Origin: Puteibacter caeruleilacunae
GTDB taxonomy: Bacteria > Bacteroidota > Bacteroidia > Bacteroidales > Prolixibacteraceae
Direction: 5' to 3'
DNA length: 64,000 nt
Assembly: GCA_005217565.1 (NCBI GenBank)
Contig: SJCO01000019.1
Span: 60,309 to 124,308, forward strand
In this document: positions 7,941 through 17,600 of the stretch, piece by piece
Position numbering within the stretch: the first letter of the stretch is position 1
Layout of the letters: the number at the start of each line of letters is the position of its first letter
Notes under the pieces: generated by a model
What the model was told of the DNA's origin: nothing
What the model saw: only the letters and a program-made list of their open reading frames with translations
Databases searched by the model: none
Translations under genes and position numbers: made by a program

Positions 7941-8835
7941 AGTAAATTCGATCAGTAAACTACACGAGCTTTTAGGTTATCCTACAAAACCAGCACATCC
8001 TTTGATCACGTTAATTGATTTCTCAAAGGTGAAGATGATCAAAAGTGAAACTAGTAAGCGCTATATTCTGGGATTTTATCTGGTTTCTTTAAAAAAGCTA
8101 AGTGGAGCAGGTTTTAAATATGGTAGAAAGGATTATGACTTTTCAGAGGCCTCTCTTTTGTGTATGGCTCCTGAACAATTGAGTATCGTGACAAATGTAG
8201 AGGTAGAAACTTATCCTGAGGGGTGGGGACTGTATTTTCATCCTGATTTGATCCGTTCGAGTTTTCTAAATGATAAGATAAAGGATTACTCCTTCTTTTC
8301 GTATGATATGAATGAGGCTCTTCATTTATCAGATAAGGAGAAGAATACCTTGTATGCGGTGGTTGAAACCATTAAGGAAGAATTTAGTATTAATCTTGAT
8401 AACCATAGTCACGATTTAATTATTTCAAATATTGAAGTATTGCTGAATTACTGTAAGCGGTTTTATGGAAGACAATTCATTACACGTAGTCACCATAACA
8501 AAGGAGTTGCGGCTCAGTTTGAAAAACTAGTCGCCGATTACTTTGATTCTGAGAAGGTAAAAATAAATGGATTACCTTCGGTGAAATATTGTGCAGAGCA
8601 ATTGCATTTATCGGCAAACTACCTGGGTGACCTACTTAAACAGGAGACTGGTAAAAGTGCCATTGAGCATATCCATTATCACCTTATCGAAAAGGCAAAG
8701 AATCTACTATTAAATTCATCAGAATCGATAAGTGAAATAGCCTATGAGCTCGGTTTTGAGCAACCTCAGAATTTCAGTAAACTCTTCAAGAAGAAAACCA
8801 ATATGAGTCCGGCCGAGTACAGGAGTACTAATTAA
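7924..8835 (+). CDS. AraC-family transcriptional regulator, paralogue 2
   Basis: 303 aa. It has the same plan as its neighbours: a cupin-like N-terminal sensor and a C-terminal double helix-turn-helix ending in the signature AYELGFEQPQNFSKLFKKK and an MSPAEY segment. It is more divergent than the 6515 and 9504 paralogues, especially in the first 100 residues. The start at 7924 aligns with the paralogues; a short frame from 7893 overlaps it. The likely target is the flavodoxin gene 140 bp downstream or the operons flanking the island (inference). Confidence 0.88.
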   Translation: MKDTFKVNSISKLHELLGYPTKPAHPLITLIDFSKVKMIKSETSKRYILGFYLVSLKKLSGAGFKYGRKDYDFSEASLLCMAPEQLSIVTNVEVETYPEGWGLYFHPDLIRSSFLNDKIKDYSFFSYDMNEALHLSDKEKNTLYAVVETIKEEFSINLDNHSHDLIISNIEVLLNYCKRFYGRQFITRSHHNKGVAAQFEKLVADYFDSEKVKINGLPSVKYCAEQLHLSANYLGDLLKQETGKSAIEHIHYHLIEKAKNLLLNSSESISEIAYELGFEQPQNFSKLFKKKTNMSPAEYRSTN

Positions 8836-8975
8836 GGAATTCTTCTAAAAAGTATAAGTCTACAACCAAAATGTTTAAGTGATTTATCCTATTCATAAGC
8901 GATCTTTGTATCGGTAAATTTTATGAAAGAGAGAACTGCACAGCAGGTCTTCTACAAAATATAAGGAGATTATAC

Positions 8976-9443
8976 ATGAAAAAGTCACTAGTGGTATACT
9001 ATTCCCATTCAGGAATTACCAGAAAACTTGCTAATAAAATTATAGCGCTTGTAGGGGCAGATAGTTATGAGGTAAAACCGATAGATCCTTATCCAAAGGA
9101 TGTTTTTGCCGTGATTGACATTTTCAAGAAAGAGTTGCAACAAAACCTAAGAAGACCAATTGAGAAACTGAATATCAATGTGGAAGAATATGACACTATA
9201 TATATTGGGACTCCCAACTGGGGAAACACTGTAGCAACTCCGCTGTTAGACTTCTTTAGTGCTGTAAATATTCATGATAAAAAGATAATTCCATTTGTTA
9301 CGCATGGCGGTGGTGGTGTAGGAAATTGTGCAAGAGATATAGTAAAACTTGCCAATGCAAAGCAAAATGTTACTCCACTGGTTGTTGGCTCCAGGGGAAT
9401 CTCAGATGATGAGATTGAAAATTGGCTTCAGCAAGTTAAATGA
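8976..9443 (+). CDS. Flavodoxin
   Basis: 155 aa, the usual length of a short-chain flavodoxin. The N-terminal YYSHSGITRKLA is the FMN phosphate-binding loop, IYIGTPNWGNTVATP is the flavin-contacting loop, and FVTHGGGGVGNC is the third loop. It is a cytoplasmic one- or two-electron carrier. It lies between two AraC paralogues and is the only enzyme-like gene of the island, so it may be the regulated cargo, for example for redox stress. It could instead belong to the NAD(P)H-flavodoxin-like group acting as a reductase. Confidence 0.9.
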   Translation: MKKSLVVYYSHSGITRKLANKIIALVGADSYEVKPIDPYPKDVFAVIDIFKKELQQNLRRPIEKLNINVEEYDTIYIGTPNWGNTVATPLLDFFSAVNIHDKKIIPFVTHGGGGVGNCARDIVKLANAKQNVTPLVVGSRGISDDEIENWLQQVK

Positions 9444-9503
9444 GTAATTATTCGTATCTTATAGAACTAACTGGTTGGATATAGTAAATAAAGCAATGTT
9501 GAT

Positions 9504-10427
9504 ATGATAGAAATGAATTTTAAATCCATCGCAGACATGCACGAGTATTACAAGGTTGATGAGCCTGAGAATCCTCTGTTTAGTATTCTGCATACGATAA
9601 TTCCAGATGCAGAAAGTGCACCTTGTGAGGATTCGCCTGTGGCAGTTAAGATCACGAATCAATTCTATTCCATTAGTTTAAAGAACATCATTAAGGGAGA
9701 GATTCTGTATGGCCGTACCAAGTATGATTGTGATAAAGGATCGATGATTTTTATGGCGCCTGATCAAACGATGATAATGAAAGGTATTATCGTAAGTAAG
9801 GAGTCGTGGCATATTGCTTTTCACAAGGACTATTTGAATGGTTATGACCTTTTTGATCGGATAAAAAAGTACAACTTTTTCAACTACAATGTAAATGAGG
9901 CATTGCATTTATCTCCTAAAGAGGAGAAGGTTATGAAATCGGTGTTCGATAATATTTATGGTGAATATCATAACAATCAGGATGAGTTTAGTAAGGAGAT
10001 AATCATCTCTCATTTGGAAACGTTGCTAAAGTATGCCGACCGATTTTACAAAAGACAGTTCTTAAACCGACATCCCATTAATAAGGCTTTGTTTACTCGA
10101 TTTAAGGAAGTACTCGATGGTTACTTTGAATCGAATAAACTAGAGGAAGCGGGAATTCCAACAGTTGAATGGTTAGCCAATAAGTTAGGTGTCAGTCATC
10201 GCTATATGAGCGATACGATAAAATCAGAAACAGGAAAGACAGCCGTTGATCAGGTAAATTTATACCTGATTGAAGAGGCAAAGAATTTATTGCTTACACC
10301 TAATGCTTCGATTTCAGAAACAGCTTATAAGCTAGGGTTTGAATATCCGCAATATTTTTCCCGGTTATTTAAAAAGAAAACAGGTATGAGTCCCAAAGCT
10401 TATATCGAATATAGCTTATCAAATTAG
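9504..10427 (+). CDS. AraC-family transcriptional regulator, paralogue 3
   Basis: 307 aa, very similar along its whole length to the regulator at 6515: shared GEILYGRTKYDC, NEALHLSPKEEK, YHNNQDEFSK and TGKTAVDQ blocks and the same double HTH. An alternative start at 9513 (MNFKSI) fits the alignment better than 9504. It closes the three-paralogue cluster and is followed by a clear intrinsic terminator. Confidence 0.9.
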   Translation: MIEMNFKSIADMHEYYKVDEPENPLFSILHTIIPDAESAPCEDSPVAVKITNQFYSISLKNIIKGEILYGRTKYDCDKGSMIFMAPDQTMIMKGIIVSKESWHIAFHKDYLNGYDLFDRIKKYNFFNYNVNEALHLSPKEEKVMKSVFDNIYGEYHNNQDEFSKEIIISHLETLLKYADRFYKRQFLNRHPINKALFTRFKEVLDGYFESNKLEEAGIPTVEWLANKLGVSHRYMSDTIKSETGKTAVDQVNLYLIEEAKNLLLTPNASISETAYKLGFEYPQYFSRLFKKKTGMSPKAYIEYSLSN

Positions 10428-10454
10428 AAGTCGGCCTGGTGCCGACTTTTTTTG
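10428..10454 (+). terminator. Intrinsic terminator after AraC paralogue 3
   Basis: AAGTCGGC (10428-10435), a 5-nt loop and GCCGACTT (10441-10448) are followed by a run of T. This is a textbook rho-independent terminator starting directly after the stop codon. Confidence 0.9.
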
Positions 10455-10492
10455 TCAGAATTTTCTCGAATATTTTTTTCAATATTTTGTGG

Positions 10493-10520
10493 GGGTATAG
10501 CTTATAAATTTCGTCTTAAT
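10493..10520 (+). promoter_or_regulatory. ECF-type promoter, site a
   Basis: GGG at 10493-10495, exactly 16 nt, then CGTCTTAATA from 10512. The same GGG-N16-CGTY arrangement occurs at 12137, 13529 and 25283. The predicted transcript would have a leader of about 240 nt that includes leader copy B before the sigma gene at 10767. Confidence 0.6.
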
Positions 10521-10659
10521 AGAAGGAACTTCTATTATCAACGAGTGATAACTGGATTGGTGCTAGTAGAAGCAGAAGTTTTGTTGGTAAATAGTAATTT
10601 ATACACTATTTTAATACGCGTGTGATATGCTAACATGTATTTTGAGGGTGTGGCAATAA

Positions 10660-10761
10660 GAAACGAACATGAATTTTAGCATTCTAAAATACACACACGA
10701 GAATGATTAAAATTCATCGAGAGTTCCATCTTATGCAATTGGAAATAATAAATTTAATAAG
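10660..10761 (+). promoter_or_regulatory. Repeated leader hairpin, copy B (before ECF sigma gene)
   Basis: Left arm 10669-10685 (ATGAATTTTA, G, CATTCT), 14-nt loop AAAATACACACACG (10686-10699), right arm AGAATG, AT, TAAAATTCAT (10700-10717); the 10-bp outer stem is perfect. GAGTTCC and an AT-rich spacer ending TAAG follow, exactly as in copy A. The conserved start codon position (10762) here gives ATG AAA TGA, which overlaps the sigma start at 10767. Confidence 0.7.
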
Positions 10762-10766
10762 ATGAA

Positions 10767-11366
10767 ATGACAGATAAGATGCAACATATATCAGGATCAA
10801 CAGGAGGGGATGAGATTTCTCTTGAGAAGATTTTTAGGAGGAATTTTCAGCGCTTGTATGCGTTTGCCCGGAAGTTTACTGAGGATACCGAGGTTGCGCA
10901 AGATCTGGTGCAAGAAGTGTTTATCTCCTACTGGGAAAAGAAAGATACACTCGATATTAGCAATGTTGATGCTTTCCTGTATCGGTCAGTCAGAAATAAG
11001 TGTATTTCACACATCAGGCATCTCAAAGTTGTAGAGAATAGAATGAAGCAATTTACTGATGAGCAGAAGTTTGAAGAGATGTATCGTATCGATTTTATGG
11101 GTAATGAGCCTTGTCTGCTTATTGAAGAGGAATTGAAGAATGAAATTTCTAATATTATTGATAGCCTACCAGAACGGACCAGACAAATATTTCTCTTGAG
11201 TAGAAATGATGGCTTAAAAAACCGGGAAATTGCAGACCAATTGCAGATTAGTATTAAAAGTGTTGAGAAGCACATTACCAAAGTATTGAAGATTTTTAAG
11301 GAGCGTTTTAGATCAGATGTACCAATTGCTTTGATTATTGCTGTGCTAAAAGATCTAACGTTTTAA
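10767..11366 (+). CDS. ECF sigma factor (RpoE/FecI-like)
   Basis: 199 aa. Region 2 (about residues 25-95) has FARKFTEDTEVAQDLVQEVF, and region 4 (about 130-190) has LPERTRQIFLLSRNDGLKNREIA followed by the HTH IKSVEKHITKVL. The hydrophobic C-terminal tail IALIIAVLKDLTF is common in Bacteroidota sigma factors of SusCD loci. No FecR gene is adjacent; the next gene is a convergent channel. It therefore probably pairs with an anti-sigma elsewhere, perhaps the FecR at 25331 that lacks its own sigma. The ATG overlaps a two-codon frame (ATGAAATGA), suggesting translational coupling. Confidence 0.9.
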   Translation: MTDKMQHISGSTGGDEISLEKIFRRNFQRLYAFARKFTEDTEVAQDLVQEVFISYWEKKDTLDISNVDAFLYRSVRNKCISHIRHLKVVENRMKQFTDEQKFEEMYRIDFMGNEPCLLIEEELKNEISNIIDSLPERTRQIFLLSRNDGLKNREIADQLQISIKSVEKHITKVLKIFKERFRSDVPIALIIAVLKDLTF

Positions 11367-11427
11367 GGATTTTGAAATAGTCTGCCAGTTACTGTTTTTT
11401 CACTGATAATGTTCCATGGTAGCTTAA

Positions 11428-12033
11428 TCACATTTTCTTTGAAGGAAAAATATAGGTCAATGTCATTACAAAGATTAATGCCAATGACAGCTTAAAGTTG
11501 AAAAAGATTAAGAAGAATGCAAGTAACTCAACCACTGGACCTTTTATCCAGTTTATTAATGCAATTCTTCTTAATTCTTTTTTCGTTCTTGAACTTTTAT
11601 ATAAACCACTCTTAAATATAGCGTAGTGGTGTAGGATTCTAAAAGTTAGTGCTTTAAAGAAATATGCACCAACCAGCAACATTGCAGAGGTTTCTTGATT
11701 ATGTGTCTGTCCGAGCAATGCAGTAGGGTATACAATCAGTGAAAGGGAGAATAAAAACAGTAGATTAAGCCATATAAATGTAGTATTTACCCCTTTCATT
11801 CTGGTAAACAATATATGATGATTAATTAAATGAACAGCAATAACCAGAAAACTTATTGCATATGGTATAAGTTGAGGGATTAAAAAGTTTAGAAACTCCA
11901 GAATTGAGTAATCTTTTACTAAATAGTCATCAGGAATTTTAAACGCCATAACCAAAATGGTGATCAGTATAGCAATTACTCCATCACTAAAATTCTCTAA
12001 TCTACTTTTATCTATAATACTATCCTTCTTCAT
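11428..12033 (-). CDS. TMEM175/DUF1211-family potassium channel-like membrane protein
   Basis: 201 aa. The first helix carries RLENFSDGVIAILITILVM, the RxxxFSDG/A selectivity-filter signature of bacterial TMEM175 channels. Helices follow at about 45-65, 80-105, 110-130 and 160-195, and the IHHILF-type motif appears as VHLINHHILF. Bacterial members are single 200-residue units forming tetrameric K+ channels. It is convergent with the sigma gene at 10767 and divergent from the sigma gene at 12227, with no clear functional link to either. Confidence 0.8.
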   Translation of the reverse strand: MKKDSIIDKSRLENFSDGVIAILITILVMAFKIPDDYLVKDYSILEFLNFLIPQLIPYAISFLVIAVHLINHHILFTRMKGVNTTFIWLNLLFLFSLSLIVYPTALLGQTHNQETSAMLLVGAYFFKALTFRILHHYAIFKSGLYKSSRTKKELRRIALINWIKGPVVELLAFFLIFFNFKLSLALIFVMTLTYIFPSKKM

Positions 12034-12136
12034 ATATCAAAAATCTTACTGATATTCAAAGATAATTGTAAAGAGCCGTTTTACAAACGATTAATCAGAA
12101 GGGTTGCTTTGCTTCATTTTTTTAGAAAATATAGTA

Positions 12137-12165
12137 GGGTGTTATTACTTTTTCGCGTCTTATAA
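12137..12165 (+). promoter_or_regulatory. ECF-type promoter, site b
   Basis: GGG at 12137-12139, 16 nt, then CGTCTTATA from 12156. It lies about 60 bp before the sigma start, so this sigma gene may be autoregulated or controlled by the sibling sigma at 10767. Confidence 0.6.
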
Positions 12166-12183
12166 GTAATCCAATTATTTTCT

Positions 12184-12191
12184 TAGATTTG
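12184..12191 (+). promoter_or_regulatory. Housekeeping -7 element TAGATTTG
   Basis: Perfect match to the Bacteroidota sigma-ABfr -7 consensus TAnnTTTG, 35 bp before the ATG at 12227. It would give a start of transcription near 12197, which favours ATG 12227 over the in-frame GTG at 12206. Confidence 0.55.
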
Positions 12192-12226
12192 TGTGAGCCT
12201 TTTGGGTGCTCACTAAGCTAAAGCCT

Positions 12227-12799
12227 ATGGATGTGTTGAAGGGAAGGGAAATTCAACTTGATTCTTCTGTGAAGGAAGATAATTTTTCAGAATTGTTTGA
12301 AAAATACTATGCTCGACTGTGTCGCTATGCCAATCATTTTGTAGATGATATTGAGGTATGCAAGGATATGGTACAGGATATCTTTATAAAACTCTGGAAG
12401 ATTGATTATTTGAAATTCTCATCCGAGGAACTTGAAAAATATTTATTGAGAAGTGTAAAGAATAGCTGCTTTTCCTATTTGAGAAAGTTGGATGTTCGAA
12501 ATTCTTCACGAGAGTTAATTCTAAAAGGATTATTAGAACAGGAAGAGGTGGATGTTCCTGAGATTGAATTGAAGGAACTTGCCGGAAGAATTAATGAGGC
12601 CATAGGCAAATTACCGGAGCAGACTGCATTAATCTTTAATCTAAGCAGAAGAGATGGCATGTCGTACCCTGAAATTGCCAAGGAATTAAATATGACCGAA
12701 AAAGGAGTGCAATACCATATTTCTAATGCACTCAAAGTACTTCGAGTTGAACTGAAAGATTACTTACCTCTAATTATTTGGATATTCAAGGATATGTAA
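12227..12799 (+). CDS. ECF sigma factor (RpoE/FecI-like)
   Basis: 190 aa from ATG 12227; an in-frame GTG at 12206 would add 7 residues but leaves almost no 5'UTR behind the TAGATTTG element. Region 2 has LFEKYYARLCRYA and VQDIFIKLWK; region 4 has LPEQTALIFNLSRRDGMSYPEIA and the HTH MTEKGVQYHISNAL. It precedes the FecR-SusC-SusD locus at 13575 and is the probable cognate sigma. The gap of 775 bp to the FecR gene is unusually long, and the FecR gene has its own promoter there (site c). Confidence 0.9.
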   Translation: MDVLKGREIQLDSSVKEDNFSELFEKYYARLCRYANHFVDDIEVCKDMVQDIFIKLWKIDYLKFSSEELEKYLLRSVKNSCFSYLRKLDVRNSSRELILKGLLEQEEVDVPEIELKELAGRINEAIGKLPEQTALIFNLSRRDGMSYPEIAKELNMTEKGVQYHISNALKVLRVELKDYLPLIIWIFKDM

Positions 12800-13528
12800 G
12801 AGGAAAAATGGTCAGGTAAATAGAGTTATTGTAAAATATTATGATCAGTAGGGTGAGCGGAAAGTAACTAAAACCTTCCGTTTGGATGGAGTCTTGTCCC
12901 ATTTTTGTCAAACCCTTGTCAAACCCTTACTAAACCCTTCTCAACTATCGAAAATACGGGGCTTTGATAAGGGAAAGTAGGGGCTAAGTAAGAAGGTTGA
13001 AGGAAATTGCTATCCAGAGATTGCAATAGTAGAGAATTCTTCAAAAACATACAAAACTTACTTTGTAGATCTTCATTGGAAGATTGTGGCACCCCTTCAT
13101 TTGAATTTTGAGTGTGTATTTTGCCATTATTATCCAATGAGGCGATAATGGTACATCCTGTAACGAAAAAGATGCTTAAAACTTAACTATTTGACTCCTG
13201 TAATTTGAGTCTTAATGGAATGCTGATTTTGTCACTTTTACAGCTGTTGTTCAATTTTAGAACACTAACATTAAGGTTAGGTACATTGATATTTTTGTAT
13301 AATATAGGTGTGTAAAAAATATATTATGAAGATTAAATCTGAAGGAAGTATTGATTTATCTTAATCCACCCAACATGAGTGGAAGATACTTGCACTTTTA
13401 TTATATGTAAGATCAATTAAGTGTATTATATTAGCTTCTTTGAATTTTTTATGGTTGTATATAGTGGATAGTTAGGCTTTAAGGGGTGTGGTGTTGAGTT
13501 TTGTGAAAAAAAGTTAATTTTTCAACTA
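12800..13528. other. Long non-coding gap between sigma and FecR genes
   Basis: I see no credible gene in these about 730 bp. A minus-strand frame at 12919-13137 has no family features. A short tandem repeat lies at 12906-12945, and 13250-13460 is very AT-rich. The gap may hold promoters, an antisense RNA or remnants of a lost gene. Confidence 0.4.
12906..12945. repeat. 11-bp tandem repeat, about three units
   Basis: Units TGTCAAACCCT (12906), TGTCAAACCCT (12917) and TACTAAACCCT (12928) follow head to tail, then a partial unit. It is too short and too few in number for CRISPR. Possible protein-binding repeats or slippage. Confidence 0.6.
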
Positions 13529-13557
13529 GGGTGTTACTTCGTTTATGCGTTATTGAA
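13529..13557 (+). promoter_or_regulatory. ECF-type promoter, site c (FecR-SusCD locus 1)
   Basis: GGG at 13529-13531, 16 nt, then CGTTATTGA from 13548, and AGTGTAAGAC as at site d. It ends about 20 bp before the FecR ATG, an ideal promoter position for the whole fecR-susC-susD locus. Confidence 0.62.
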
Positions 13558-13574
13558 GTGTAAGACAGATATAA

Positions 13575-14549
13575 ATGAAGAATTTGGATTTTGATAAACA
13601 ATTGTTGTTGAAGTTTCTATTAAAGAAAACTTCATCGGAGGAGGATGATCAGATCAGAACCTGGTTGGAAGAAGATAAAGGTCGTTACAATGAACTGGAT
13701 AAGTTATTGCGTGCTGCCTCAATCATGGAGTCGGATAATGATCAATTGTGGGTGAAGAGTGATAAAAAGCGAGTGCTTTCGCGGATTAAGTCGAGAAACA
13801 TGAGAAGAACAATATTAAGAGTTGCAGCTGTTTTTATTGGTCTTTTGATTGTTAGCTCAATCTTTTTTATTCCTGGAGAGCAACAAGAGCTTGTGCAAGA
13901 ACAAACCATTCAGGTTGAGAAAGGGAAGAAAGAAGTGATAACCTTGGCCGACGGGACAAAGGTATGGCTAGCCTCGGATACAAAGTTTGTTTACCCAGAG
14001 CAATTCTCAGAAAACAAAAGGATTGTGAAACTTGAAGGACAAGCCTACTTCGAGGTCGTTCATAATGAGAACAAACCTTTTGTGGTGAAGACACGCAATG
14101 CTGATGTCAATGTGTTGGGAACCACTTTCAATGTGAAAGCTTATCCTAAAGAGCAGTTTGCATCGACTGTGCTAATCGATGGAAGTGTAAATGTAGCATT
14201 AAAGGATAATGCCAATGGTGTTGTTGGGGAACGATTATTGATTCCTGGACAGAAATGTACCTTTAATAAGCATTCACAAGAAATTGAAGTCAAGAACGTT
14301 GATTTGAAGCATGAATTGGCATGGCGTGAGAACAGACTGTCTTTCAGGCATGAAACATTTATGGAAATTGCTCAGAAAATTGAGCGTCATTATAATGTTA
14401 GGATCATCTTTGAGACAGAGAACATATCTAACAAACGACTAACAGGTAAATTTCAAAAGGAAACATTGAGCGAAGTGCTTGAAACGTTTCAAGAGTGGAC
14501 TTCATTTGAGTTTACCATTAATGATTCAACGGTTATCATAAAAGATTAA
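13575..14549 (+). CDS. FecR-family anti-sigma factor
   Basis: 324 aa. The cytoplasmic sigma-binding N-terminus (1-78) is followed by one membrane helix (about 80-99, LRVAAVFIGLLIVSSIFF). The periplasmic FecR domain shows TLADGTKVWLASDTKFVYP and GTTFNVKAYP, and a C-terminal DUF4974/STN-like region includes FQEWTSFEF. It relays the signal from the STN domain of the SusC transducer just downstream to the ECF sigma upstream. The gap to SusC contains two hairpins. Its promoter is site c. Confidence 0.92.
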   Translation: MKNLDFDKQLLLKFLLKKTSSEEDDQIRTWLEEDKGRYNELDKLLRAASIMESDNDQLWVKSDKKRVLSRIKSRNMRRTILRVAAVFIGLLIVSSIFFIPGEQQELVQEQTIQVEKGKKEVITLADGTKVWLASDTKFVYPEQFSENKRIVKLEGQAYFEVVHNENKPFVVKTRNADVNVLGTTFNVKAYPKEQFASTVLIDGSVNVALKDNANGVVGERLLIPGQKCTFNKHSQEIEVKNVDLKHELAWRENRLSFRHETFMEIAQKIERHYNVRIIFETENISNKRLTGKFQKETLSEVLETFQEWTSFEFTINDSTVIIKD

Positions 14550-14563
14550 GACGAATAAAAAAA

Positions 14564-14615
14564 GGAAGATCTTGCCGGATCTTCCCTCTTAACTTACTCC
14601 CCATTGCAGTGGGGA
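14564..14615 (+). promoter_or_regulatory. Two hairpins between fecR and susC (locus 1)
   Basis: GGAAGATC (14564-14571) pairs with GATCTTCC (14578-14585), then TCCCCA (14598-14603) pairs with TGGGGA (14610-14615). They may attenuate or process the mRNA so that SusC is produced at a different level from the anti-sigma. No long U-tract follows. Confidence 0.55.
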
Positions 14616-14646
14616 ATAAACATTTATTACTAAACATTACAAAATT

Positions 14647-17600
14647 ATGCAAAAAATTCAACAATGCCATACCTGGTATAAGTCCGGGTGTTGGAGAAAA
14701 CTGTTTAGAGTTATGAGGATCATAGTATTCTTGCTGCTGAGTAATCTATTAGTCGCCAATGCAACTAATAGCTTCTCGCAAAAGAGTAAAGTAACATTTC
14801 GGGCCACCAACTCAACCATAGTGGAGGTATTAGATGAGTTAATGGAAAAGGCCGATGTTAGTATACTTTATAGTATAGATGAGTTAGACAATAGTAAGTC
14901 GGTAACGGTTAATTTTAAGGATGCCTCGCTTAAGGATGTGCTAAACAGTGTGTTGGGCGGTCAGAAAGTGGGATACTCCATCCTCAATGATAAGGTGATC
15001 ATCTCGAGAAAAAAATACAAGAGTGAGGTGAAGCAAGACAATGAGTCTAAACCATTGAAGGGAAAAATCGTCGATAAAGATGGTAATGGAGTTCCTGGAA
15101 TAAATGTTGTCGTAAAAGGTACTACCATTGGTGTGGTCACCGATTTGGACGGAAACTATAATATCAAAGTTCCAACAGATGCTCAGATTATCGTTTTTTC
15201 TTTCATTGGAATGAAAACTCAGGAGGTAATCTACAAAGGACAAGAGAAAATTGATGTAACAATGCTGGAAGATGCTCAAGGACTTGATGAAGTTGTTGTA
15301 ACAGCTTTTGGTACAGCTCAGAAAAAGGAGAGTGTTGTAGGATCTATTCAAAGTATAAGACCTGATGATTTAGTGGTTCCTTCAACCAACCTGACCAATG
15401 CTTTTGCTGGTCGTTTATCAGGGGTAATTGCTTACCAGCGTTCAGGTGAGCCTGGCGCTGATGGTTCAAGCTTTTATATTCGCGGTATTTCTACGTTAAG
15501 TGGAGCTAAAGATCCATTGATTGTGATTGATGGAGTTGAATCGTCAAGTGCTAGTCTGAATTCAATGCCTCCCGAGGTGATTGAAAGTTTCTCAATCTTG
15601 AAGGATGCTACTGCAACAGCTATGTACGGTACAAGAGGTGCTAATGGTGTGCTTATTGTGACTACCAAAAGTGGTGCAGATATGGCTAAACCAGCTATTA
15701 ATATTCGAATGGAGAATACGATCAATACTCCTACTTCGGTACCTGATTTTGTTTCTGGACCTAAATACATGAGGATGTATAACGAGGCTGTAAGCAATCA
15801 ATCGCTTGGCGATCGTTTATATACTGCAGAAGAAATTGCAGGAACAGAGCAAGGATTAGATCCTTATGTATTCCCAAATGTAGACTGGTATGATGAGTTG
15901 TTCAAATCATTTGCCATGTCGCAGAATGTAAACTTCAATGTGAGAGGTGGAGGGAAAAAACTCGACTATTTCATGAATGTGGCGTACAAACATCAGGATG
16001 GTTTGTTGAAGAAAAGAAGTGATGATTTCTTCTCTTTTAAAAACAATATTAAAGTTTCGAAATATGTGTTCCAGAACAACATTAATCTGAGGCTTTCTGA
16101 TATTTCGAAAATCTCTTTGAAATTGAATACGCAGCTACAATCAAAGACTTCTCCATCGGAATCAACTAGTAGCTTATATTCAGATGTAATTAATACAAGT
16201 CCTGTTCTTTTTCCAGTGATGTTCCCTGATGAAGATGGAGATTATGATTGGATTAAATGGGGTGGTACAACCGAAGGAAATGCAATATCGAACCCTCTGG
16301 CTGAGCTAACCAAAGGTTATAAAGAGTCGTTCCAAAGTAACATTACCGCTAACCTGGAGTTTGATCAGAAACTTGACTTCTTACTGGAAGGATTGAAGTT
16401 TAAGGGATTGGTTTCGTTTAGAAATAAAACCTATTCAGAAACAAAAAGAACACAGGGATATAATAAATATCAAATTACTGATTATTCAAAGGAGGGTGAT
16501 GGGTATGTGTATGAATTAGAGCCTGTAGGCGACGAGGATGATCCTGTGTTATCTACTTCCGGAAGTGTTAGTGGAGATAGACGAATTTATTTTCAAACAT
16601 ATTTAGACTATACCAGAAAGTTTGGATTGCACGATGTAAATGCAATGTTATTATACAATCAGGATCAGTATAATAACAATAAGGTGTCAAGTTTAATGAG
16701 CTCTTTACCTAAAAGAAAGCAAGGTTTGGCTGCGCGTGTATCATATGGCTATGATAATAAGTACATGTTTGAAGTAAACCTTGGATACAATGGATCAGAG
16801 AACTTTGCGAAGAATCACCGCTGGGGTTTCTTCCCTTCGGTTGCAGCAGGATATAACGTCTCAAGAGAGGAGTTCTTTAAGCCGCTATCAAATGTTGTTA
16901 CCAATTTGAAGATTAGAGCTTCTTATGGATTGGTAGGTAACGATAATATTGGAGGCGAGCGTTTTGTTTACCTCTCTGATATTGACCTTACAGGAAGTGG
17001 AAAATACAGAACGGGTTATGGTTCCACTACCAGAGAATTAGCAGGACCGAAATATAAAAGATATAGAAATGATAAAATTACCTGGGAGGTAGGTAAGAAA
17101 CTTAATATTGGTGTGGATCTCCAATTGTTCAGAGATCTGAATATTGTGCTGGATGTATTTAGAGAGAATAGGGAAGATATTTTCCAGGAGAGAGGTACTA
17201 TTCCAAACTATCTGGGAACATCAGAAACAAAGGTTTTTGGAAACTATGCAGCTGTACGCAATCAAGGATTTGATCTGGCTATCGACTATGGTAAAGTATT
17301 GAATGAGGACTGGACTATTCAGTTTAAAGGGACCTTTACTTTTGCTAAAAATGAGATTACCAAGTATGATGAGGCGCCTTACATGGAATATCCTCAGTTG
17401 CGCAAAGTGGGTAGTTCATTAAATCGTCTGACTGGTTATAAGTCTGATAATTTATTTATCGATTGGAACCATATCAATGTTAGTGCTGAACAACAAATCT
17501 CAGGAAATGTGGCTCCTGGTGATATCAAATATATCGACCAGCCAAATGCAGAGGGTGAGAAAGATGGTATCATTAATGCCAACGACAAGGTGGCAATGGG

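Noticed and set aside
12919..13137. Minus-strand 72-codon frame as a gene
   Set aside because: Its end lies in an 11-bp tandem repeat, no recognisable domain, and composition unlike the real genes.
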